7,943 bases of DNA from an uncultured Lachnospiraceae bacterium (GTDB taxonomy: Bacteria; Bacillota; Clostridia; Lachnospirales; Lachnospiraceae), in the NCBI GenBank assembly GCA_910577115.1, contig CAJTMC010000085.1:1-7943 (forward strand), in the 5' to 3' direction. Below, in pieces: positions 1 through 5,890 of the stretch (positions are counted from its first letter, which is position 1; each line of letters opens with the position of its first letter). Below the pieces are notes generated by a model. It saw only the letters and a list, made by a program, of their open reading frames with translations. It was not told the DNA's origin and did no database searches. A program made the translations under genes and the position numbers.

Positions 1-102
1 CACATACTCTGCAAAGTTTTCTGGATTTTTCAGAAATTCATCTTCCAGTTTTTCAAAGTTTTTGATGCAGAACTGTTCAAAATAGAGTATACTGTTAAGC
101 AT
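1..102 (-). CDS. ISLre2/UPF0236-like transposase, N-terminal fragment (runs off the left edge)
   Basis: Read on the minus strand from the ATG at 102-100, an open frame of 34 codons runs to the window edge without a stop. It begins MLNSILYFEQFCIKNFEKLE and continues with an acidic/lysine helical stretch (DEFLKNPENF). This resembles the N-terminus of UPF0236/ISLre2-family transposases of Clostridia, recalled by pattern rather than by a search. The start is supported by an AAAGGAG ribosome site (complement of 109-115) six bases before the ATG. That site lies in one arm of a long inverted repeat, suggesting translational control. No catalytic region is inside the window, so whether the full enzyme is intact cannot be judged. 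It could belong to another IS family with a similar helical N-terminus. Confidence 0.55.
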   Translation of the reverse strand, partial: MLNSILYFEQFCIKNFEKLEDEFLKNPENFAEYV

Positions 103-170
103 AGGGAACTCCTTTCTTTTGTGAGGGTTTTGATTGGACTCTTATACTCTATCACAAAAAGGAGTTCCCT
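103..170 (-). promoter_or_regulatory. Leader hairpin masking the transposase ribosome site
   Basis: The arms 103-115 and 158-170 are perfect 13-bp complements (AGGGAACTCCTTT with AAAGGAGTTCCCT). After a 3-base bulge at 116-118 the pairing continues for six more pairs (119-124 with 152-157), leaving a 27-base loop. In the minus-strand transcript the 3' arm contains the ribosome site AAAGGAG and ends directly before the ATG, so folding would hide the translation start. In IS10 and other elements, leader structures of this kind keep read-through transcripts from outside from producing transposase. That role is inferred here. Confidence 0.6.
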
Positions 171-257
171 TTCTACATCTATTTTTCACCCGAAGAAAAT
201 TTTACACTATCGTACACTTTTTAATTTTCAAACACGCTCTAGAAAGTTATAGAAGAT

Positions 258-263
258 GGGAGG
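258..263 (+). promoter_or_regulatory. Ribosome site supporting a TTG start for the remnant gene
   Basis: GGGAGG lies seven bases before TTG at 271-273. No ATG is available in this frame before the internal stop except a late one at 361. The site indicates that the remnant once had a functional start at the TTG and that the 5' end of the old gene is preserved. Confidence 0.5.
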
Positions 264-270
264 TGTGTGA

Positions 271-579
271 TTGAAAGATATCAAAGAAAAAGTGCGGGAT
301 CAAAGTCCGAAGATCCGAAATCCAGCCTCCCGTCTTCCAAAGGAACTGGTGCGTTCTGCTATGCTGGAAACGAAAGAATAGTCCAGTATTGTGGCAGATA
401 AGATGGGAAGAGAAACGGGAGAGGAATCCCCGGTGGAATATGCCGGAAACCGCATCCAGCGTGTGGAACAGCGGGTTGGAAAGGAAAGCGTAGATTACAT
501 TTATTTAACATATATTTTACAGAAACAAGATAGAGAGATAGACCTGAAATCTGATAAGATAACTCTCGGACATCAATGA
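271..579 (+). pseudogene. Broken remnant of a conjugative-element conserved protein
   Basis: From TTG 271 the frame encodes LKDIKEKVRDQSPKIRNPAS and about 16 more residues, then meets TAG at 379-381. The same frame continues without shift through SPVEYAGNRIQRVEQRVGKE and ends at TGA 577-579. The pattern is an MKDIK-type start, a 'PKIRxPASRLPKELVR' stretch, then 'SPVEYAxxxIxxxExR'. It resembles the N-terminus of a conserved protein of Tn1549-like integrative conjugative elements (CD1108-type mobile element proteins), recalled by pattern only. The resemblance stops around position 490-495, after which the reading frame enters AT-rich promoter-like sequence, so the gene is both interrupted and truncated. 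Base composition of 250-480 is visibly richer in G and C than the operon that follows, consistent with a separate origin. A short independent protein from GTG 391 cannot be excluded but lacks a convincing ribosome site. Confidence 0.5.
494..521 (+). promoter_or_regulatory. Candidate PhoP box (three hexamers, 11-bp period)
   Basis: Three hexamers occur at exact 11-bp steps: ATTACA (494-499), TTAACA (505-510) and TTTACA (516-521), separated by 5-base AT-only spacers. Bacillus PhoP binds direct repeats of TT(A/C/T)A(C/T)A with spacers of about 5 bases. Two hexamers match fully and the first has one mismatch. The site lies 103 bases before the ugpC start. Phosphate control would suit the encoded pathway. 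A clear -10 box is not obvious: TAGACC at 539-544 has the right spacing but is weak, and TAAGAT at 555-560 with an upstream TG is better but further away. AT-rich DNA yields such motifs by chance, hence moderate confidence. Confidence 0.4.
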
Positions 580-623
580 ACTAAAAAAGAAAACAGTGTT
601 TCTAACTGCGAAGGAGGAAAATA

Positions 624-1766
624 ATGGCAGAAATGGCATTAAGAAATGTCTGTAAGCAATTTGATTCAGCACATTATGGGGTTAAGAATTTTAACTTGGA
701 TATTCATGATAAAGAATTTGTAATATTTGTTGGACCTTCAGGGTGCGGAAAATCAACAACACTAAGGTTGATTGCAGGCTTGGAAGAAATTACAGATGGT
801 GAATTGTGGATAGATGGAAAGCTGTGTAATTATCTGGAACCAAAGGAGAGAGACATATCTATGGTATTTCAGAATTATGCACTATATCCTAATATGACGG
901 TTTATGAAAATATAGCATATTCTTTGAAAATAAGAAAAGTGCCGAAGAAGGAGATTGATAAAAGGGTAAAGGAAGTTGCAAAAATATTAGAAATTGAACC
1001 GCTTTTGAAGAGAAAACCTGTAGCATTGTCAGGAGGACAGAAACAAAGAGTTGCTATTGGAGCAGCAATTATAAGAAAACCAAAAGCATTTTTGATGGAT
1101 GAACCATTATCAAATCTGGACGCAAAGTTAAGAGCCCAAATGAGAGTGGAGCTAAAGAAAATACATAATCAATTAGATACAACAATTATCTATGTAACGC
1201 ATGATCAGACAGAAGCTATGACTCTCGGAACTAAAATTGTGGTTATGAAAGACGGCGAAATTCAGCAAGTGGATACACCACAGAATATTTATAGTAATCC
1301 TATTAATAAATTTGTTGCAGGTTTTGTTGGTTCACCTTCAATGAACTTTATTGCATGTGATGTTGAGGAAGAAGCAGGGAAAGTTGTTTTGATTTTTGCA
1401 ATTAATAATGCAATCAAAAAGATTTATCCGAATAATCATGATGCACAGCTTATTCGAGAAAAATATATGGGAAAAAGAGTGATTCTTGGGATTCGTCCGG
1501 AAGATGTTTATGAATATGAGGAAGCAAAAAAAAGAAAAATCGATTTGAACAGTGTAGGAATTGAAGAAGAGATAGTGACCCGTGAAATGCTTGGGGCTGA
1601 GGTAATGCTATATTTTGAGGAGCAAAACAGAACACATGCAGTGAAATTAGGTCCTGAAAACAAGACTCGCATTGGAGAAAAGATACAGTTGTTTTTTGAT
1701 ACAGACCAGATTCATATCTTTGATATTGAAACAGGTAGAAATATTTTATATAGGGAAAGGAATTAA
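624..1766 (+). CDS. ugpC: Glycerol-3-phosphate/glycerophosphodiester ABC importer, ATPase subunit UgpC
   Basis: This 380-residue ATPase would power uptake through the two permeases encoded just downstream, working as a dimer on the inner face of the membrane. All nucleotide-binding motifs are present in order: Walker A GPSGCGKST (37-45), Q-loop Q83, signature LSGGQ (135-139), Walker B FLMDEP (156-161), D-loop SNLD (163-166) and switch histidine H193. After about residue 235 comes the TOBE/OB-fold regulatory domain typical of the MalK/UgpC/MsmX group, containing the 'GIRPEDVY' motif. Length fits the family (about 360-380). The commonly conserved GRAIVR after the signature reads GAAIIR, so an Arg is replaced by Ala147. 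The start has an excellent AAGGAGG site eight bases upstream. It is the first gene of the operon, and ugpA starts two bases after its stop. Sugar-transporter ATPases share this architecture; the Ugp assignment relies mainly on the neighbours. Confidence 0.9.
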   Translation: MAEMALRNVCKQFDSAHYGVKNFNLDIHDKEFVIFVGPSGCGKSTTLRLIAGLEEITDGELWIDGKLCNYLEPKERDISMVFQNYALYPNMTVYENIAYSLKIRKVPKKEIDKRVKEVAKILEIEPLLKRKPVALSGGQKQRVAIGAAIIRKPKAFLMDEPLSNLDAKLRAQMRVELKKIHNQLDTTIIYVTHDQTEAMTLGTKIVVMKDGEIQQVDTPQNIYSNPINKFVAGFVGSPSMNFIACDVEEEAGKVVLIFAINNAIKKIYPNNHDAQLIREKYMGKRVILGIRPEDVYEYEEAKKRKIDLNSVGIEEEIVTREMLGAEVMLYFEEQNRTHAVKLGPENKTRIGEKIQLFFDTDQIHIFDIETGRNILYRERN

Positions 1767-1768
1767 AA

Positions 1769-2632
1769 ATGAAGTCAGGAAAAAAAATTGAATTTGCACC
1801 ATATTGCTATCTGGTGCCTAGTATGCTGATATTTGCAGTTTTTTTATTCTATCCTTTTTTTAAGACTATTTATTTAAGCTTATTTATGACGAATAAGATG
1901 GGACAGGCAAAATTATTTGTAGGACTTCAGAATTACATTGATTTACTTAATTCAAAATCATTTCAGAACAGTTTAAAAGTAACAGTTGTTTTTGTTTTGA
2001 TTGTTGTAGTTGGTGGAATGTTACTAGGTTTAGTAGCTGCAGTGTTGTGTAATAAAGCATTTCCAGGAATTCGTGTGTTTAGTACTGCATATGCGCTTCC
2101 TATGGCAATTGCATCTAGTTCAGCAGCTATGATTTTTCAAATTATGCTTCACCCTACGGTAGGTATTGTGAATAAGCTTCTCGGATTAGATATTAATTGG
2201 TTGAATGACCCACGTACAGCCTTGTATTGTGTTGCGATTCTGACGGCTTGGCTTAACAGTGGAATAAATTTTCTTTACTTTTCAGCTGGTTTGGGGAATA
2301 TTGATGAGACAATCTATGAGAGAGCTTCTGTAGATGGAGCAAGTGGAGTGCAACAATTTTTTCATCTGACACTCCCAGGATTGTCACCGATCATGTTTTA
2401 TACAGTGGTTGTTAATATCATTCAGGCATTCCAGTCATTTGGGCAGATCAAAATTTTGACAGAAGGAGGACCAAATGAATCGACAAACGTAATTGTCTAT
2501 TCAATTTATAGAGATGCGTTTTTTAATTATCGTTTTGGAAGTGCCTCTGCTCAGTCAGTTATTTTGTTTATCATTATAATGCTTGTAACACTTGTAATGT
2601 TCCGAATGGAAAGAAAAGGGGTAAATTACTAA
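1769..2632 (+). CDS. ugpA: Ugp-type ABC importer permease UgpA
   Basis: This 287-residue MalF/UgpA-type permease is one half of the membrane channel. Hydrophobic segments suggest six membrane helices: about 13-38, 71-96, 105-127, 150-172, 207-227 and 262-279. The cytoplasmic EAA loop that contacts the ATPase is clear at 184-203 (ERASVDGASGVQQFFHLTLP). Downstream, the GGPNESTNVIVYSIYRDAF stretch (233-251) is characteristic of UgpA and related carbohydrate permeases. The gene sits two bases after the ugpC stop, with GGGAAAGGAA as ribosome site overlapping the end of ugpC, and its last base is the first base of the ugpE ATG, so the three genes are probably translationally coupled. The permease alone does not settle the substrate; the UgpB ligand residues and the phosphodiesterase point to glycerophospho-compounds. 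Confidence 0.87.
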   Translation: MKSGKKIEFAPYCYLVPSMLIFAVFLFYPFFKTIYLSLFMTNKMGQAKLFVGLQNYIDLLNSKSFQNSLKVTVVFVLIVVVGGMLLGLVAAVLCNKAFPGIRVFSTAYALPMAIASSSAAMIFQIMLHPTVGIVNKLLGLDINWLNDPRTALYCVAILTAWLNSGINFLYFSAGLGNIDETIYERASVDGASGVQQFFHLTLPGLSPIMFYTVVVNIIQAFQSFGQIKILTEGGPNESTNVIVYSIYRDAFFNYRFGSASAQSVILFIIIMLVTLVMFRMERKGVNY

Positions 2633-3549
2633 TGAATCAGATTGATAGTATGGCAATTCCAGTGGAAGGCCGTATGACAATAGAAGAATTATTTGAATTA
2701 AAAAATAAGATGAATACAAAAGCGCTTGCAAAAAGAAGGAGTAAAACAGTTTTGCGTGTCGTAGCAAATATTGTATTTGCAGTAGTTATTTTACTTCCGC
2801 TTTTGTATGCAATTAGTATTGCATTTATGCCATCAAATGAGTTGTTTACAACAGAATTGAATATTGTACCAAAGCATCCAACAGTTCAGAATTTTATTGA
2901 TGCATTGAGAACAGTTCCGTTATTGCGTTTTATTGTAAACTCGTTTATAATGGCAGGTTTTATAACTGTAGGGCAGATAATTTCTTGTTCTTTGGCTGCA
3001 TTTTCCTTTTCGTTTTTGGAATTTAAAGGAAAAGGGATTCTATTCGCAATAGTTATGGCAACCATGATGGTACCTGGAGAAGCAACGATTATTTCAAACT
3101 ATTTGACGGTGGCGAACCTTGGAATGTTAGATACCTATCCGGTTCTGATTATTCCATATTTAACATCCGCAATGGGGATTTTCTTATTCCGTCAGTTTTA
3201 TATGACATTCCCAAAATCATTGTATGAGTCTGCAAAATTAGATGGATGTACAAACCTTAAGTTTATTGTAAAAATATTAATGCCACTGACTAAGTCGGCA
3301 ATAGGAGCGATGGCAGTATATACGTTTATTAATGCATGGAATATGTATATGTGGCCATTACTTGTTACAGGATCAAACAATATGCGAACAGTTCAGATTG
3401 GTATTAGTATGCTGGACAGCATCGATTCCCAGTCAATAACATTAATGATTGCAGGTGTTGTTATGATTATTATCCCGTCTATTTCAATTTTTATCGTCGG
3501 ACAAAAACAGCTGATTCGCGGAATGTTTTCTGGAGCGGTAAAGGGATAA
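2632..3549 (+). CDS. ugpE: Ugp-type ABC importer permease UgpE
   Basis: This 305-residue MalG/UgpE-type permease is the partner of UgpA. Six membrane helices are predicted at about 43-64, 98-122, 134-157, 168-189, 222-245 and 271-291. The EAA loop lies at 199-218 (ESAKLDGCTNLKFIVKILMP), followed by the typical 'FINAWNMYMWPLL' segment. The C-terminus, QKQLIRGMFSGAVKG, is characteristic of MalG/UgpE proteins. The ATG overlaps the ugpA stop by one base (TAATG), with AAGGGG about ten bases upstream. This start gives a cytoplasmic N-terminal extension of about 40 residues before the first helix, longer than usual. A later start at Met27 is possible but has no ribosome site, so the coupled start is preferred. 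A 92-base gap containing a hairpin follows before ugpB. Confidence 0.87.
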   Translation: MNQIDSMAIPVEGRMTIEELFELKNKMNTKALAKRRSKTVLRVVANIVFAVVILLPLLYAISIAFMPSNELFTTELNIVPKHPTVQNFIDALRTVPLLRFIVNSFIMAGFITVGQIISCSLAAFSFSFLEFKGKGILFAIVMATMMVPGEATIISNYLTVANLGMLDTYPVLIIPYLTSAMGIFLFRQFYMTFPKSLYESAKLDGCTNLKFIVKILMPLTKSAIGAMAVYTFINAWNMYMWPLLVTGSNNMRTVQIGISMLDSIDSQSITLMIAGVVMIIIPSISIFIVGQKQLIRGMFSGAVKG

Positions 3550-3566
3550 CAATATTATGGTAGGAG

Positions 3567-3597
3567 CGGAAATGTGTAATAGAAAGAATCATTTCCG
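3567..3597 (+). repeat. Intercistronic hairpin between ugpE and ugpB
   Basis: CGGAAATG at 3567-3574 pairs perfectly with CATTTCCG at 3590-3597 across a 15-base loop. No run of T follows, so it is unlikely to terminate transcription. Its place between the permease genes and the binding-protein gene suggests an mRNA processing or stabilising element that would raise UgpB levels over the permeases. Binding proteins are normally needed in excess. The function is inferred. Confidence 0.45.
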
Positions 3598-3641
3598 AAT
3601 CTATAAATAAGTGTAACTACACAAAAAATAGGAGAGTAGAA

Positions 3642-5021
3642 ATGAAGAAGAAACTAGTATCATTATTACTTACAGCAACAATGGTAATGGGCGTTTTGTC
3701 CGGATGCGGAAATGGAAAAACGTCAGTTAGCCAGACCGGTGATACTTCTACGGATGAAAAGGTAGAAATGGCAGCGGCAGATGATGTTGACGGAACAACA
3801 ATTACATTCTGGCATTCTATGGGTGGCGTTAACGGACAGGCAATTGACACACTGGTAAATAAATTTAATGAAGAAAATGAATATGGTATTACAGTAGAAG
3901 CACAGTATCAGGGGGAATATGATGATTCCTTAAACAAACTGAAAAGTGCGCAGATTGGAAACATGGGTGCAGATTTGGTACAGGTATATGAAATCGGAAC
4001 CAGATTTATGATTGAGTCTGGTTGGGTTGTTCCAATGCAGGAAATGGTAGATGCAGATAATTATGATGTGTCACAGATTGAACCGAATCTTGCAGCTTAC
4101 TATACAATTGATGATAAGCTTTATTCTATGCCGTTCAACTCATCAACACCAATCATGTACTACAATAAGGATATGTTTGCGCAGGCTGGAATCACAGAAG
4201 TTCCAGATAGTTTGGAAGGCATTTCAAAGATTGGCGATCAGCTGATGAATCAGGGTGGTGCAAGTGAAGTAATGTCTCTTGGTATTTATGGCTGGTTTTT
4301 TGAACAGTTTGTTGGAAAGCAAGGACTGGATTATGCAAACAATGGAAATGGACGTGACGATGTCGCAACAGCCGTTGATTTTGATAAAAACGAAGCTGCA
4401 AAAAATATTTTGACAGAATGGCAGACCCTTAATCAAGAAGGATATGCACCAATTGTTGGAAAAGGTGGAGACGCAGGATTGGCAGATTTCTCAGCAGGAA
4501 AATCAGCAATCACTCTTGGTTCAACAGCATCACTGAAACAGATCCTTCAGGATGTTAATGGTAAATTTGAAGTTGGAACAGCATATTTCCCGAAAATCAA
4601 AGAGAGCGATGAAGGTGGAGTATCTATAGGTGGTGCCTCTCTGTGGGCTTTGAATAATCAGGATCCAAAGAAACTTCGTGCAACATGGGAATTTGTAAAA
4701 TTCTTGATTTCACCAGAATCACAGGCTTACTGGAATGCACAGACCGGATATTTCCCAGTTACAACAGCAGCACATGAAGAGCAGACCTTCAAAGATAATA
4801 TTGCACAGTATCCACAGTTTCAGACAGCAATTGATCAGTTACATGATTCTTCACCAGAATACTGTGGGGCATTATTAAGTGTTTTCCCAGAGGCAAGAGC
4901 AACTGTAGAATCTGAGATTGAGAGCATGCTTAATGGAAAAGAAAGCGTTGATGAAGCCGTAACAAATATGGCTGATACAATTAATAAATCTATTGATGAT
5001 TATAATACAGTAAATAACTAA
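3642..5021 (+). CDS. ugpB: Glycerol-3-phosphate/glycerophosphodiester-binding lipoprotein UgpB
   Basis: This is the 459-residue extracellular solute-binding protein of the importer, anchored in the membrane by lipid. The N-terminus is a lipoprotein signal: KKK, a hydrophobic core and the lipobox LSGC with Cys22 as lipidation site, followed by a Ser/Thr/Asp-rich linker. The mature part resembles E. coli UgpB closely in its key segments: FWHSMGG (56-62), YQGEY (89-93), VQVYEIGT (113-120), MPFNSSTPIMYYNKD (163-177), GGASLW (330-335), TGYFPV (368-373) and PEARATVESEI (416-426). The E. coli UgpB residues contacting glycerol-3-phosphate (Tyr65, Glu89, the NSSTP serine, a GS-S-L serine, the GGAS glycine, the TGY tyrosine and a late arginine) have apparent counterparts at Tyr93, Glu117, Ser167/168, Ser297, Gly330/331, Tyr370 and Arg419. 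The alignment was made by eye. The start has AGGAG seven bases upstream. Confidence 0.9.
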   Translation: MKKKLVSLLLTATMVMGVLSGCGNGKTSVSQTGDTSTDEKVEMAAADDVDGTTITFWHSMGGVNGQAIDTLVNKFNEENEYGITVEAQYQGEYDDSLNKLKSAQIGNMGADLVQVYEIGTRFMIESGWVVPMQEMVDADNYDVSQIEPNLAAYYTIDDKLYSMPFNSSTPIMYYNKDMFAQAGITEVPDSLEGISKIGDQLMNQGGASEVMSLGIYGWFFEQFVGKQGLDYANNGNGRDDVATAVDFDKNEAAKNILTEWQTLNQEGYAPIVGKGGDAGLADFSAGKSAITLGSTASLKQILQDVNGKFEVGTAYFPKIKESDEGGVSIGGASLWALNNQDPKKLRATWEFVKFLISPESQAYWNAQTGYFPVTTAAHEEQTFKDNIAQYPQFQTAIDQLHDSSPEYCGALLSVFPEARATVESEIESMLNGKESVDEAVTNMADTINKSIDDYNTVNN

Positions 5022-5070
5022 TATCTGCGAAGAAGTGAGACTGTAATTACAATCGAATAAATGATAGACA

Positions 5071-5104
5071 GAGGATCAGGGACAAAGAAAAGTCCCTGAT
5101 TCTT
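5071..5104 (+). terminator. Hairpin after ugpB, possible partial terminator
   Basis: ATCAGGGAC (5075-5083) pairs with GTCCCTGAT (5092-5100) around an 8-base loop, and four more pairs including two G-U extend the base to 5071-5104. The T run after it (TTCTTCC) is interrupted and weak, so transcription is probably only reduced. It could equally protect the 3' end of the ugpB message. Either way, the two enzyme genes downstream would be expressed below ugpB. No separate promoter was found between this hairpin and the phosphodiesterase gene. Confidence 0.5.
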
Positions 5105-5140
5105 CCATTACTATTGATAATGATGGATTATATTAAGAAA

Positions 5141-5146
5141 AGAGGA
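5141..5146 (+). promoter_or_regulatory. Ribosome site fixing the phosphodiesterase start
   Basis: AGAGGA lies six bases before ATG 5153. The longer reading from TTG 5114 adds 13 residues (MIMMDYIKKRGKQ) with no ribosome site before it, and family members begin close to the AHRG motif. The ATG at 5153 is therefore the preferred start. Confidence 0.6.
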
Positions 5147-5152
5147 AAACAA

Positions 5153-5890
5153 ATGACAGAGATATTTGCACATAGAGGAGCAAGTGGATATGCTCCAGAA
5201 AATACGATGGATGCGTTCAAACTTGCAGTTAAACAAGGAGCAGAAGGAATAGAGTTGGATGTCCAACTGTCAAAAGATGGAATTCCGGTAGTTATTCATG
5301 ATGAAACAATTGATCGTGTAACAAATGGTCATGGATATGTCAAGGATTATACGTTAGAAGAGTTGAAAAACTTTACAATAATGAAAGGAAAATATCAGGA
5401 ATATGAGCATTCTAAAATACCGACTTTGGAAGAAGTGCTGGTATATGCAAAAAAAGAAAACTTGACCGTAAATATAGAATTGAAAACAGGCATATATTGG
5501 TATCCTGAAATTGAAGAAAAGACAGTGGATCTTGTGAAGAAAACTAAAATGGAAGATCTAGTGATATATTCATCCTTTAATCATTACAGTATTAGGAAAA
5601 TTAAAGAAATTGCACCTCAGGCAGAAACGGCCTATCTATATAGTGACGTGATTCTGCAGATTGATAAGTATGCAAAAAATGAAGGGGTTAATGGTTTACA
5701 TCCCGCAGTTTATCATGTAAAGATGGCCCATTTTTTGAAAGAATATCTGCAGAGCAGATTAAAAGTGCGCGTGTGGACGGTGAATCAGGAATCGGACATG
5801 AAGATGTTAATAGATTCAGGAATTACGGCGATTATTACTAATTATCCGGATAAAGCGCGAATGATACGAGAAGAAAGTGAGAGAGGGTAG
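5153..5890 (+). CDS. ugpQ: Cytoplasmic glycerophosphodiester phosphodiesterase (GDPD family)
   Basis: This 245-residue enzyme hydrolyses glycerophosphodiesters (for example glycerophosphocholine or glycerophosphoethanolamine) to glycerol-3-phosphate and an alcohol. The GDPD TIM-barrel signature is complete: AHRGASGYAPENT (6-18) with His7 and Arg8, the metal-binding pair Glu34 and Asp36 in GIELDVQ, the second catalytic His49 in VIHDETIDR, Glu109 and Lys111 in NIELKT, VRVWTVN (205-211), and the closing ITNYPD (228-233). There is no signal peptide, so it acts on substrates already imported, like E. coli UgpQ, not on extracellular ones like GlpQ. The length fits the short bacterial form. It follows ugpB by 131 bases and a hairpin, and its TAG stop directly abuts the ATG of the phosphatase gene. 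Family and location are clear; the exact diester preference cannot be read from the sequence. Confidence 0.92.
   Translation: MTEIFAHRGASGYAPENTMDAFKLAVKQGAEGIELDVQLSKDGIPVVIHDETIDRVTNGHGYVKDYTLEELKNFTIMKGKYQEYEHSKIPTLEEVLVYAKKENLTVNIELKTGIYWYPEIEEKTVDLVKKTKMEDLVIYSSFNHYSIRKIKEIAPQAETAYLYSDVILQIDKYAKNEGVNGLHPAVYHVKMAHFLKEYLQSRLKVRVWTVNQESDMKMLIDSGITAIITNYPDKARMIREESERG

Larger units (their letters stand above)
1..240 (-). mobile_element. Right-hand end of an ISLre2-like insertion sequence (partial)
   Basis: This is the 5' end of an insertion sequence read on the minus strand: the start of a transposase gene, its hairpin leader, and an AT-rich terminal segment (about 171-240) without coding potential. 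The outer boundary is estimated at 235-240, just before the ribosome site of the neighbouring remnant gene, because the AT-rich stretch ends there and GC-richer sequence begins. The terminal inverted repeat cannot be confirmed because the other end lies outside the window. Family assignment rests only on the transposase N-terminus. Confidence 0.5.

Noticed and set aside
476..504. TTGGAA (476-481) with ATTTAT 17 bases later as a sigma-A promoter for the operon.
   Set aside because: Both boxes are weak, and the -35 lies in the GC-richer mobile-element remnant. No better than chance in AT-rich DNA.
1450..1635. Minus-strand open frame inside ugpC, and similar ones at 2555-2767, 3198-3380, 3617-3850, 4192-4436 and 5918-6145.
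   Set aside because: They are opposite well-supported coding genes, have low-complexity or unstructured translations and no convincing ribosome sites. They are shadows of the real genes.
4051..4245. Plus-strand open frame overlapping ugpB in another frame.
   Set aside because: The translation has no recognisable features and lies wholly inside the strongly supported ugpB gene.
5114..5134. TTGATA with TATATT as a separate promoter for the phosphodiesterase gene.
   Set aside because: The spacing is only 9 bases, far from the required 16-18.
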